NCBI GenBank assembly: GCA_963989385.1
Contig: OZ022506.1
Span: 62,259,434-62,323,433, forward strand
Length of the DNA: 64,000 nucleotides
Source: Ctena decussata
Taxonomy: Eukaryota > Mollusca > Bivalvia > Lucinida > Lucinidae
Reading direction: 5' to 3'
Part shown: positions 45,193-54,851 of the stretch, one piece after another
Layout: each line of letters starts with the position of its first letter
Position numbering within the stretch: position 1 is the stretch's first letter
Program-made: the position numbers and the translations under genes
Notes under the pieces: model-generated
Database searches by the model: none
What the model saw: the letters and a program-made list of their open reading frames with translations, nothing else
Told to the model about the DNA's origin: nothing

Positions 45193-46202
45193 TGTCACAG
45201 AGGTTATTCTCATGTTATAGTTTTTCTGGTTTTCGTACACGTTTGGCAAGTACTATTTCGGGTTTTAGTGGAACCTATTTTGTAGTTGTGCTATGCCTAA
45301 CTTGAACTTATTTATATAATTGGATATTCCTTGGCTTGGTATGATTGGCTTGTAATCCAATCAGAAATTGTTTACCCTGCGGCTTCCCCAAATTATTTTT
45401 ACCTTGTAAGTGTGGAGAAGAATGGTTGGTTGTTTCTCTAACTCACTACGTCATACTTCACTTCGCACGTGCATGTGATGCCTAGCTCGGCGCAGTTTGC
45501 CAGTGACTTTCGAAGTGAAAGGACGTTTCGTTTTGAGTCTTACGACTCAAAACGTGGATATTATATTTCGTTTGTAGCTTTCATAGCTACATTTGTTCTT
45601 GTTCTTCAACGCCAGGTATGTTCACTTTATATCTGTTTCTGCTTCTTTTCAAATAAACGTAAATTTCGCTGTTTGTTGACGGTGTGCAAATACTTTCGCT
45701 ATTCGCACCATTAACAAATTTTATACACGTTTAAGCCTGCGCTTAGTTTCGGTAAAATTATTTAAATATTAAATGCATTTTGCATAATTTGAAACCATCA
45801 GAAACTTTGAACATACGGCGTGAATCCTTTTATTAATGTGGCGTAGTTTGTTAAAATGTATTTTATAGTTAATTCCGCATTGTCATGCATTTTCGTGGCT
45901 CAGTCCGAATGCGGAGAATCCATTGCCCGTGTTGTTTCTGTCAATATGTTGTTATAAATAATTATATTCTGCATTCAGCTGTAGAATACTGCATTATTAC
46001 CATAGTTCATATATCATTTATGCATTCGGTGCCTGTTACTGTATATTTTAAGCTTATGTCGTATTTTATATTTTAGGCACCCTTTTCTGTATCAAATAGT
46101 GTATTTGATACCATCCATCATCGAATTCAACATTTTAATCATCAGTGTAGATAAACTCATTCAGCATAATACAGAGTTTATTCTTTTATGACCCCTGTGT
46201 CA
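45193..46202 (+). repeat. 5' LTR (1010 bp)
   Basis: Starts TGTCACAG and ends CTGTGTCA (TG...CA, imperfect 8-base inverted ends). It contains a TATA-like TATATAA at 45313-45319, an exact 11-base-arm hairpin CGTTTTGAGTC / GACTCAAAACG at 45529-45554, a polyadenylation-type AATAAA at 45652-45657 and a donor-like CAGGTATGT at 45613. Compared with the 3' LTR I find one difference (T at 45763, G at 55888). Confidence 0.95.
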
Positions 46203-47624
46203 TTGGAGCCCCCAGAGAGTGTTTTTCAAGGGTGTCTGGCTGTGGAATTGCATAAATATAATATATGTAGATCTACATCAAGTCAACTATCATCATGATC
46301 TATCAACATGCCACATAATCATCTAGAGTATTCATCGAGATTTGTGTTCTGTTGATGTGAAATTTCTAAAATGGCCATTTATATTTGTGTTTCAAAGTAT
46401 TAATATAGTGATGCATCTCACCATGTTTCGCGTGCATTTAGTGCATTCATTTTTTTTCAATTATATGGACTGTGATACTGGATCACAGCGCGAGTGCGTT
46501 TGCTGTTTAGCATATATATAGACTGTGATCCGATCACAGAGCCGATACCTGGAGGAGTCAACCCCCCATCTAGTTCGTCAACAACATCATCGAGCAACCG
46601 GGTTTATACACTTTTGTTTATTTTCATCATGTATTTAATCTTGTGTTTTTAGTTTAGTTAGATCCTGTGTGTGACTTATTTCAGAGTTTATCTGAGTGCA
46701 TACTGTGGTAATATCAGGGTGAATATTTTCATATTGACTTTAATATGACGTATTGACTTCAATATGAATTATTGACCTTTATATTAAATTTTGACCTCTT
46801 TATGAAATTAGTGACCTCTTTATGAAATTAGTGACCTCTATTTATTAGTGACCTCTATATGAAATTCTTATTTAGTGATACATTAGTTCATTTTGTCGTT
46901 GAGAAGTGTTGGCCACAGAGTTTATAACTAATTTTGTCTTTTGTGTGTGTCAACACAGAGGTGCAGAATTGGTTAATTTCATTTACATTTGTGTATTGTA
47001 TTAATATTTTATTCTCAGTGGTTGACAAATTTCAAGTGACATGTATATCTGTGTGTTTTCAATTATCAGTATTAAAACAGATTGTTTCAATAAGTGAAAT
47101 TATAGGTGAATTTAGAAGTATTTAGTGTTTATGTAATTAAGTTAAGAAATTAGGTTAAGATCTAGATATTTAGAGGCCTCTTTCACATTGCATGTAGCTT
47201 GTCTCACTGCACTGCATGCTGCACTCTAAAACATCATCTAAGTCAGGATCAGGAATGATTGAGAAGCGTGTTTGACATTTTACAGGCCCAGATTCGAGTT
47301 TTATTTGTCATTCTCATCATTTTCTTGATATTCAATCTATATCACTAATATTTCAGAGTGTTAAAGGTGAGATCATTCTCTTCATAATCCCCTGCAGAAA
47401 GTTGTGATAACCAGTATGCAGTCTTTTCAGCTAGTTTAGACTTCATCCCTGAAGAAGATTGGATTTAAGGTAGGAAATTTACTTCATTTCTATAATTCTT
47501 AAAAATGCATAAATTTTTCATACTGGTGAGTTTTTCCTTTTGTGTTTAGTGAACCATCAACAGTGTGTGTATAAAGGGAGACAATTTCAATTTACTGTTA
47601 AAATTTTGTGCTGAATTGTTATTT
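46203..47624 (+). other. Non-coding leader of the LTR element, first part
   Basis: Contains a short tandem run with GTGACCTCTTTATGAAATTA units at about 46785-46865. A possible 80-base intron follows at 47470-47549 (AAG before GTAGGA, TTTTGTGTTTAG before TGAACC). No ORF of substance. Confidence 0.45.
46204..46219 (+). promoter_or_regulatory. Primer-binding-site candidate
   Basis: TGGAGCCCCCAGAGAG begins two bases after the 5' LTR and starts with TGG, complementary to a tRNA CCA end. I could not match it with confidence to a particular tRNA. Confidence 0.6.
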
Positions 47625-48370
47625 ATGAGTCTTCCTAGTTTAGAAAAATATCTTCAAGAAAATCCAGTTAGTTTGCCATCAGGAACACAAGATACAACTG
47701 TAATTGTAGTTTCTGATAGTAAAGGTCGTTATCTCCAGCGCCAGGTACAAAATAAAGTCCCAGAGAAAAATATCATTTGGGAATCACAACCAGGCAGATC
47801 TAGCCAGCAAGCTGCAGACTTTATTTTGTTCAATATTAATTCCTGGAAAGCAAAATATGGAAAATATTGATACTGGTCTGGACGGGTACTTGTGATCTGA
47901 CCCATAAAATAATAGATCCCTCAGATCAGTCATATCGGCCCAGAAAAAAATTGATAGATCTTAGCAGCACTGCCATTGAGGACATTGTTTATCAATATAA
48001 TAGAATTTTATTATTAAATAGTCCTCAAGTTAAGATTATTATCCTAGAAGTACCTTACTATTCTGTTTCAATTTGGAATTATAGTAGGGGCTGTTTAAAT
48101 AGTGATCTCTATAGAGACAAAGATAAAATTTTACAGGATCTTTTGGATCAATTAAATGGCAGAATAAAATCCATTAATCAAGTGTATAATTTCCAGGCTC
48201 CTAAATTTAGTTTGGATTTAATCAGACACAGAAAATCCCATAAAAAAGTTATTAAAACAGTGTCTTACAGCTTGTTGCTTGCAGATGGTATTCACCCTGG
48301 AGAAGTTTTATGCAAGCACTGGATTAGAAGAATCGTTCATTCAGTAATATGCAAATTTTGTTTTCAATGA
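47625..48370 (+). pseudogene. SGNH/GDSL-hydrolase-like accessory ORF of the LTR element, broken by a frame change
   Basis: Two overlapping frames together read as one SGNH-type domain. The first (ATG 47625 to TGA 47868-47870, starting MSLPSLEKYL) has the block-I-like VIVVSDSKGRYLQ with the nucleophile-position Ser. The second, shifted by -1 and running from about 47867 to 48370, has VWTGTCDLT at the block III place and LLADGIHPGE, the block V Asp-His pair. The Asn usual in block III is not evident. About 247 residues in total. SGNH esterase domains are known in ORF1 of some non-LTR elements (CR1/L2 types). One in the leader of a Ty3-type element is unusual. The junction has no canonical slippery heptamer, so I take the frame change as damage, but intended recoding is not excluded. 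Function unknown. Confidence 0.6.
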
Positions 48371-48639
48371 AGAGAGTGTTCTCTGGAATATAAGTGTCTT
48401 GTGCAGAGGAGATTATTTTTTTTTTTTGTGTTGATATTTAGATAAGGCATTCTGCTTTACAGTTCTGAGTGATTTAATGGTGAATACGGTTTTTGTGACA
48501 AAACGTCTTGTGTAGCAAATGAGCTGAACTTAGCGGCACCTAAACCATAAGCACGATTAAATTTTCTTTATATTTTCATTGTACATTGTATAACATTTTG
48601 TGTTATAGTATTTTGATCTCTCTGCATAGATACTACTTA

Positions 48640-48995
48640 GTGCATTTAGTACTTTGGTGCTTTGACGAAGTGCTTGAGTGCTTTATTGTGATTAGTGCTT
48701 TGTTGCATTAGTGCTTAGTTGCATTGGTGCTTTGTTACATTCGTGCTTTTGCTACTTCAGTGCTTGAATTTTTTTTTATCAGTGCATAGTGCTTTAAGTG
48801 CTTTCAGACTTCGAGTACTTTAGTGCTTTCAGTGCTTCCATTTAGTGCTTTAGTACTTAATTGATTTCAATTCATTTGGTGATTTGAAATAGTGCTTCAA
48901 GCACACTTAGTGTTTCGTTTAGTGCTTGAAATTCATAGTGTTTTGATTTAGTACTTAAAGAATTTTGGTGTTTTTCTAATTGAATTTAGTGCTGT
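48640..48995 (+). repeat. GTGCTT-rich minisatellite in the element leader
   Basis: About twenty-five irregularly spaced GTGCTT / TTAGTGCTTT words, typically 9-15 bases apart, between the SGNH-like ORF and gag. No coding potential. It may be replication slippage or an RNA element. Confidence 0.7.
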
Positions 48996-49223
48996 TTACG
49001 AGTGAATAATATAATAGTTCAGTCAAAAGGGTGAATACCAAACTTGATCAATATATTCATAAATATTTTAAAAGCAATAGGAAAGTGAATACTACCCTCT
49101 GACCTTTCATAAATACTTAAACAGTAGTAGCCAATTGAATTAAAGTGACATAGTCACATAACAGTGTTTGTTTTAGTTCTTAACTATTAAGTTATATACT
49201 TATAGTATATTACTATTTTCATC

Positions 49224-50516
49224 ATGGCTGCTGAAAATACTTTAGCAAAAGTGGTTGAAACCATTACTAGTCAAGATAACATTACTAAAATGGTTGAAAC
49301 TATTAATAAAGAAAAAGGTTATAAAGTTTTAACCACAAAAGATTATGAAGACTTACTGGCACGTGCTTCTTCCGCTTCAGGAAAGGGAGGTGATACTACC
49401 AGTACCCCTAAAGTAACTGGTGAACAGGGAGGTGCTAAACCTAAAGTACCCCCTCAACCAAAACTTAATTTTACTCTTCCTGGTGCTTCCCCTATTCCTC
49501 GTTTAAACTTCCTGAGTCAGTCTAACCAACAAAATATGAGTGCCTATGCTCCTAGCCCTTACGTGCCAAAGCTACCAATATTTAGTGGTTCTGAAGAACC
49601 ACAGAAAGGTGAAACCTCATATGAGGTTTGGAATTTTGAGGTTAAATGCCTCAAAAATAATGTATACTTACCTGATCATCTGCTTCTCCAAGCTATTCGC
49701 AATTCCCTAAGGGGAACAGCACGTAATATGCTGGTCCCTCTAGGAGAAGCTGCAACTGCAGATGATATTTTGGAGAAACTGGATGGTTTCTATGGCAATG
49801 TTTGCACTAGTGAGACACTAATGCAGTCATTCTATAGTGACTGTCAAAAAGATAATGAAACTATTGTTTCATATGGATCAAGAATAGAGCGTACACTGTC
49901 AAGGGCAGTTACTCTTGGTCACTTAGATTCGGTAGCAAAGGATGCTATGCTTCGTAGCAAGTTTTGGACAGGTTTGAAAAGTCAAACCTTAAAAAACTCT
50001 ACGAGGCACTTATATGATTCTGTCAAAGACTTTCAGTCTTTGCTACGGGAAATTAGGAAGGTTGATATGGAGGAGTCAAGTTCTAACCCTCCTAAAAAGC
50101 AGTCTGCACAGCAACTCAGTGGACAAGTGTCCACTGAGGATGCTAGTGCGAAACTATTAAAACAAATGGAAGAGCTAATGGGGCGCATGAAAACCATGGA
50201 GGACAGACTAGAACAGCAAAGTAAAGCTATTTCTGATTCAAAGAAAGTTTCTTCGAATCAGGAAAGTTTTACTTCCAATAATTCTTACAATGCCCGAGGC
50301 CGTGGTCGAGGGTATGGTAGGGGTTATTATAAAAGTAATTATGGTCGAGGGTACCAAAGTGGTAACCCTCAAGATAGTTTTAATAACTATAATAATAATT
50401 CACAGAGAGGTAATAAAGGTGGTGGCTCCAAGGGAGGTAATCGCGGGGGCACCAACGGCCGTGGTGCTCACCGTGGTAATAACTCCAATGGAGCAAACAA
50501 TTCTTTAAACGGGTAA
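49224..50516 (+). CDS. gag: Gag polyprotein of the LTR element
   Basis: 430 residues from ATG 49224 to TAA 50514-50516. Residues about 1-60 are a polar N-terminus and 60-115 a Pro-rich linker. Residues about 130-290 form a helical capsid-like region (YEVWNFEVKCLKNNVYLP, LLLQAIRNSLRGTARNMLV, GFYGNVCTSETLMQSFYSDC) comparable to Ty3/PNMA-type capsids. A coiled-coil stretch follows (LLKQMEELMGRMKTMEDRLE). The last 75 residues are an Arg/Gly/Asn-rich tail (RGRGRGYGRGYY, GGGSKGGNRGG). No CCHC zinc knuckle is present, so RNA binding is presumably done by this RGG-like tail (inference). The 3' end of the frame contains the frameshift site that leads into pol. Confidence 0.9.
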   Translation: MAAENTLAKVVETITSQDNITKMVETINKEKGYKVLTTKDYEDLLARASSASGKGGDTTSTPKVTGEQGGAKPKVPPQPKLNFTLPGASPIPRLNFLSQSNQQNMSAYAPSPYVPKLPIFSGSEEPQKGETSYEVWNFEVKCLKNNVYLPDHLLLQAIRNSLRGTARNMLVPLGEAATADDILEKLDGFYGNVCTSETLMQSFYSDCQKDNETIVSYGSRIERTLSRAVTLGHLDSVAKDAMLRSKFWTGLKSQTLKNSTRHLYDSVKDFQSLLREIRKVDMEESSSNPPKKQSAQQLSGQVSTEDASAKLLKQMEELMGRMKTMEDRLEQQSKAISDSKKVSSNQESFTSNNSYNARGRGRGYGRGYYKSNYGRGYQSGNPQDSFNNYNNNSQRGNKGGGSKGGNRGGTNGRGAHRGNNSNGANNSLNG

Positions 50517-50549
50517 CTTCCTCTGTTGCTGGGCAAACTGGGGAAGTTA
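50504..50549 (+). promoter_or_regulatory. -1 ribosomal frameshift signal between gag and pol
   Basis: The slippery heptamer T TTA AAC at 50504-50510 is in register with the gag codons TTA AAC. Gag stops two codons later. A stem follows: TAACTTCCTC (50514-50523) pairs with GGGGAAGTTA (50540-50549), ten pairs including one G-U, with an inner TTGC/GCAA stem (50526-50529, 50533-50536). After a -1 slip the reading frame is open straight into pol. The spacer of three bases is shorter than the usual five to nine, so part of the stem may melt or a pseudoknot may form. Confidence 0.85.
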
Positions 50550-53500
50550 GTGCAAACTCTGTGAATGGCCCAAGTGAATCCACTGATACTAAATCAATTT
50601 TAGTAGACAGGTTGGTTGGCAGTGCCAACGAAAGTGACATAGTTATATGTGGAGTTAAGACTTCAGCGTTGATTGACACTGGCTCCATGATAACTTCTAT
50701 TTCAGAATCATTTTATGATTCCATGGAACACAAACCAGTGTTACATGATGTGAATGAGTTGGGTTTGTCTTTGTCTGTCACTGGTGCTAATGGTAGTAAA
50801 CTACCATATAAGGGCTTCATTGAAGCTGATATATATGTACCTTCTTTAGGTAATAATAGTTTTGCTATACCAGTACTTGTAGTTTCAAATAATGAGTATA
50901 ACAGTCAAGTGCCCTCTATAATAGGGACAAATGTTATCCGTTTGTTTAAGGAGTCGGGCCCCATTAGCGATATCCCTTCAGAGTGGCAGACAGCTTTTGA
51001 TTGTATGTGTGACGATACAATACCTGTTAGAACAACTAACAATTATAATATTCGGGTAGCTCCCGGAGAAATAAAGACTCTACATGGTATTGTACGTAAC
51101 ACAAAAGACATGCATACTGCTGTTACAGAGCATACAGATAGTTCCTTGTCAGGTGATTTAACTATATGTCCAAGGGTTGTCTCATTAAAAACACCTGGTA
51201 CGGCTGTTCGTGTTCCTGTTAGAGTCTGTAATTTATCTTCAAGAGTTGTGGAGATCCCTCCAAAATCAATATTGTGTACACTTAGTAGTGTAAATGTGGT
51301 GGACTCTTGGATTCCTGATTCTTCACAGAAACAGGAACAAAAGTCTACTACAACATCTTTGGAGGATTTAGGTGTTAAAATTGATAGTGAAAATCTTACA
51401 GCAGACCAACTTTTCAGAGCCAAACAAGTTCTTGGTAATTGGTCAGATATTTTTTCTACCAGTCTTACCGACTTAGGTAGAACAGATACCGTCAAGCATA
51501 ACATTAAATTGACAGATGATGTTCCCTTTAAGGAGCCATATAGAAAAGTTCCCCCTGCTTTGTACGAAGAAGTTAGGCAGCATTTGAAGGAAATGCTTGA
51601 AGCTGGTGCTATTCGCCCATCGAAAAGCCCATATTCTTCAAATGTTGTCCTTGTTCGTAAAAAGGATGGGAGTCTTCGTTTCTGTATAGACTTCAGGAAA
51701 CTGAACAGCCGTACTGTTAAAGACGCATATAATTTACCACGCGTAGATGATACCATCGATACGTTGATAGGTTCGAAGTATTTTTCGAAACTTGATCTAC
51801 GCAGCGGCTATTGGCAAGTCGAAGTCGACGAGGCCGATAAGCATAAAACTGCATTCACCGTTGGAAACATGGGGTTCTTTGAGTGTAACCGCATGGCTTT
51901 CGGTTTAACTAATGCCCCTGCCACGTTCCAACGGTTAATGGAGCACTGCATGGGTGAAATGAATTTGAAGGAATGTTTGATATTCCTTGATGATATTCTG
52001 ATTTTTTCGGAAACTTTCGAAGAACATATTTCGAGACTTGAAGCTGTCTTCAGTCGTCTGAAACAGCATGGTTTAAAGTTGAAACCATCCAAGTGCGAAT
52101 TTTTCAAAAGTTCAGTTAGATACCTTGGCCATGTAGTTAGCGAAGAAGGAGTTAAAACAGATCCTGATAAGATAGAGGCTTTAGCCTCATGGCCTGAACC
52201 TACCACTGTAAAAGGATTAAGATCATTCTTAGGTTTCACTGGCTATTACAGGCGTTTTATCAAAGACTATGCACGCATTGTGAAACCTTTGAATGATCTA
52301 CTGATTGGCCATCCTACCAATAAATCTAGTGACCATCAGCAGCAAAAGAAGAAGAAGAAGAAGAAGAAGAATGATATTGCTCCTTGGCAGTGGGGTGAGG
52401 CTCAACAGTTGGCATTTGACACACTGAAGGAGAAGTTGTCTTCCCCTCCAGTGTTAGCATATGCAGACTTTAAAAAGCCTTTTATTGTACATACAGATGC
52501 TTCACTTGAGGGCTTAGGAGCAATTTTATATCAGGAACATGAAGGTAAGGAACGAGTCATTGCCTATGCCAGTAGGGGACTAAGAAACAGTGAAAAAAAT
52601 TATCCCGCCCACAAGTTAGAATTTTTATGTCTCAAATGGGCCGTCACAGATAAATTTCATGATTATCTGTACGGAAATACTTTCACTGTTTGTACAGATA
52701 ACAATCCTTTAACATACGTTTTGTCTTCAGCAAAACTAGACGCTACTGGTCATAGGTGGCTCGCTTCCTTAGGCACTTATAACTTTCAGTTGAAATATAA
52801 AAGTGGCAAGGCCAACGGGGATGCAGACGGCCTGTCTAGAAAGCCTCAGCAAACAGTACAGTTATTCCCTGAGGCAGTAAATGCCATCTGTCAGGCTTAT
52901 ACAGTCCGGAGAAATGATTGTCCATATGTTGAAACTTTAATTGTTTCCCAGGATGACCATGTTGCAGAATCACTTTCATCTGATTCTCAAGATGATCCTC
53001 CATTATCTTCTGAGTTTCGGGACATAAACTGGTCAAGAGAGCAAGTGGCGGATCCCAGTATTTCTAGAGTGAAAACTTTATTTAAGTCTGGATTTTGTCC
53101 AGAATACAGTGATCTCAAGACTGAATCACCTACAGTTTTAAAGTACATTCGTGAGTGGAAGAAATTTTCACTGGTTGACGACATTTTGTTCAGAAATACC
53201 ACTTTAGATGGACAAAGTGTTCGCCAACTTGTGCTTCCATCTCATTTCAAAGATAAAGTCTTGAAGCACTTACATGATGATGTGGGCCATCAAGGTCGCG
53301 ATAGAACATTATCATTAATCCGCCAGAGGTTCTATTGGCCAGGTCTTGAGTCCGATGTAGAGCATAAAGTAAAATCTTGTATTCGTTGTATTCAACGAAA
53401 GACTGTACCAAAGCCTAGTGCTGAGTTGGTAAATATTACCACTACTCAGCCTATGGAATTGGTTTGCATAGATTTTCTTTCGTTGGAGAGGTCTAAGGGC

Positions 53501-54808
53501 GGTCATGAAAATATTTTAGTGATAACAGATCACTTCACAAGATACGCACAGGCCTTTCCAACAAGGAATCAGTTAGCTAAGACTACAGCTAAAGTCCTCT
53601 TTGAACAGTTTATAGTTCATTATGGCTTCCCTGCTCGCTTACATAGTAATCAGGGAATAAATTTTGAATCTTCTGTGATAAGAGAACTATGTAGTCTTGC
53701 CGGTGTTCAAAAGTCTAGGACCACGCCGTACCACGCTATGGGAAACGGTATGGTTGAAAGGTTCAACCAAACGCTTTTGAACATGCTGGGCACTCTACAG
53801 GACTCGCAGAAGCATGACTGGAAGTCGTATGTGGCCCCGTTGGTCCATTCCTATAATGCCACAAAACATGATTCTACAGGCTACTCTCCTTTCTTTTTAA
53901 TGTTCGGAAGACACCCCCGCCTTGCAGTCGACGCTTGTCTGGGTCTACAAAACCCTACCGAGCCCATTTCTTCAAGAGAGCATTATGCTTCAAAACTGAA
54001 GAAAAGGCTCGATTTTGCATATAAAGTCGCTGCAAGGGAAGCACAGAAAAGTGCCGATCGTAATAAGGCAAATTATGATGTAAAGGTCAGAGAAGCCACT
54101 CTTGATATTGGAGACCATGTTTTAATTCGTAATGTAGGTCTGCGGGGCAAGAATAAGCTGGCAGACAAGTGGGATAAGGACCTGTACGTTGTCATTGATA
54201 TGCCAGATAAAAACGTACCTGTGTATAAAGTACAGAGGGAAACAGGTAACCCAACTGTCAAAACACTGCACAGGAACATGCTGTTACCTTTTTCAGCAAT
54301 ACCTGGCATATCGGAGACACCGTCAGTTAGTCAACCTCCTAAACAAAACAAACCCATAAAAACTACCCCACAACCCCAGTTACCTGTTTCTGAGTCTGAT
54401 TCGAATTCTGACTCAGATGAGTCAACTTATGTCCCAAGATATATTCCCCCGCATAGGAGAAATAAAGTTCATAAAGTTGACAGTGCCCGCAATGACAGTG
54501 CTAATAGGTCGTCAATTCTCATCAGTGATTCTACTCACCAAGAATCACCAGTTAATGTAGATAGGACACCTTCAGTAGCTGTAGATCAGGTAGATTTAAC
54601 AGGTAGTATTCAGACTGATTCTTTAGGTAGTGAAGGCCGCCAAACCTCGGTAGATAGTACCAGGAATCAGTCTGAACAAACGTCAGTAGGTACAAGTCAG
54701 GTAGAGCAGGAGGTAGGGCCCCGTAGATCAGGTAGGATACGTCAGCCACCAGATTGGTACGGTCAGTGGGTGACAAACCAGCATACAGCAGAAGAGTGGT
54801 TTGTATAG
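50510..54808 (+). CDS. pol: Pol polyprotein of the LTR element (protease, RT, RNase H, integrase)
   Basis: Open from the frameshift site to TAG 54806-54808. Residue numbers here count the Met at 50561 as 1, although this is not the likely start. Aspartic protease: ALIDTGS at 36-42. RT (about 320-500): LRFCIDFRKLN, KLDLRSGYW (Asp 412) and FLDD at 475-478, the YXDD box. Ty3-type RNase H: HTDASLEGLGA (Asp 646) and CTDNNPLTYVL. Between RT and RNase H lies a run of about eight Lys from an AAG microsatellite (52346-52370). Integrase: HHCC finger (LHDDVGHQGRD ... CIRCIQRK), then Asp 971 (CIDF), Asn 1030 where the family has its second catalytic Asp, and Glu 1066 (GMVERFN). The 35-residue gap before the Glu fits the DD35E family, so the Asn probably disables strand transfer. 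The Pro-rich tail contains RRSGRIRQPPDWYG, typical of Ty3/gypsy Pol ends. Confidence 0.95.
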   Translation, partial: RVTSSVAGQTGEVSANSVNGPSESTDTKSILVDRLVGSANESDIVICGVKTSALIDTGSMITSISESFYDSMEHKPVLHDVNELGLSLSVTGANGSKLPYKGFIEADIYVPSLGNNSFAIPVLVVSNNEYNSQVPSIIGTNVIRLFKESGPISDIPSEWQTAFDCMCDDTIPVRTTNNYNIRVAPGEIKTLHGIVRNTKDMHTAVTEHTDSSLSGDLTICPRVVSLKTPGTAVRVPVRVCNLSSRVVEIPPKSILCTLSSVNVVDSWIPDSSQKQEQKSTTTSLEDLGVKIDSENLTADQLFRAKQVLGNWSDIFSTSLTDLGRTDTVKHNIKLTDDVPFKEPYRKVPPALYEEVRQHLKEMLEAGAIRPSKSPYSSNVVLVRKKDGSLRFCIDFRKLNSRTVKDAYNLPRVDDTIDTLIGSKYFSKLDLRSGYWQVEVDEADKHKTAFTVGNMGFFECNRMAFGLTNAPATFQRLMEHCMGEMNLKECLIFLDDILIFSETFEEHISRLEAVFSRLKQHGLKLKPSKCEFFKSSVRYLGHVVSEEGVKTDPDKIEALASWPEPTTVKGLRSFLGFTGYYRRFIKDYARIVKPLNDLLIGHPTNKSSDHQQQKKKKKKKKNDIAPWQWGEAQQLAFDTLKEKLSSPPVLAYADFKKPFIVHTDASLEGLGAILYQEHEGKERVIAYASRGLRNSEKNYPAHKLEFLCLKWAVTDKFHDYLYGNTFTVCTDNNPLTYVLSSAKLDATGHRWLASLGTYNFQLKYKSGKANGDADGLSRKPQQTVQLFPEAVNAICQAYTVRRNDCPYVETLIVSQDDHVAESLSSDSQDDPPLSSEFRDINWSREQVADPSISRVKTLFKSGFCPEYSDLKTESPTVLKYIREWKKFSLVDDILFRNTTLDGQSVRQLVLPSHFKDKVLKHLHDDVGHQGRDRTLSLIRQRFYWPGLESDVEHKVKSCIRCIQRKTVPKPSAELVNITTTQPMELVCIDFLSLERSKGGHENILVITDHFTRYAQAFPTRNQLAKTTAKVLFEQFIVHYGFPARLHSNQGINFESSVIRELCSLAGVQKSRTTPYHAMGNGMVERFNQTLLNMLGTLQDSQKHDWKSYVAPLVHSYNATKHDSTGYSPFFLMFGRHPRLAVDACLGLQNPTEPISSREHYASKLKKRLDFAYKVAAREAQKSADRNKANYDVKVREATLDIGDHVLIRNVGLRGKNKLADKWDKDLYVVIDMPDKNVPVYKVQRETGNPTVKTLHRNMLLPFSAIPGISETPSVSQPPKQNKPIKTTPQPQLPVSESDSNSDSDESTYVPRYIPPHRRNKVHKVDSARNDSANRSSILISDSTHQESPVNVDRTPSVAVDQVDLTGSIQTDSLGSEGRQTSVDSTRNQSEQTSVGTSQVEQEVGPRRSGRIRQPPDWYGQWVTNQHTAEEWFV

Positions 54809-54851
54809 TATGTTTTTAATTCTTATTTTAATTAGTTAATCTGTAGGTACT

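Noticed and set aside
45469..46076. ORFs of 81 and 63 residues in the LTR
   Set aside because: They are identical in both LTRs, lack any domain and span promoter and polyadenylation signals. Treated as LTR sequence.
47470..47549. Certain intron in the element leader
   Set aside because: Splice sites fit but there is no independent support. Kept only as a remark.
50561..50563. ATG at 50561 as the start of Pol
   Set aside because: The frame is open upstream to the slippery site at 50504, so a Gag-Pol fusion by -1 frameshift explains the start better.
51043..51756. 237-residue minus-strand ORF within pol
   Set aside because: Antisense shadow of the protease/RT region. No motif on that strand.
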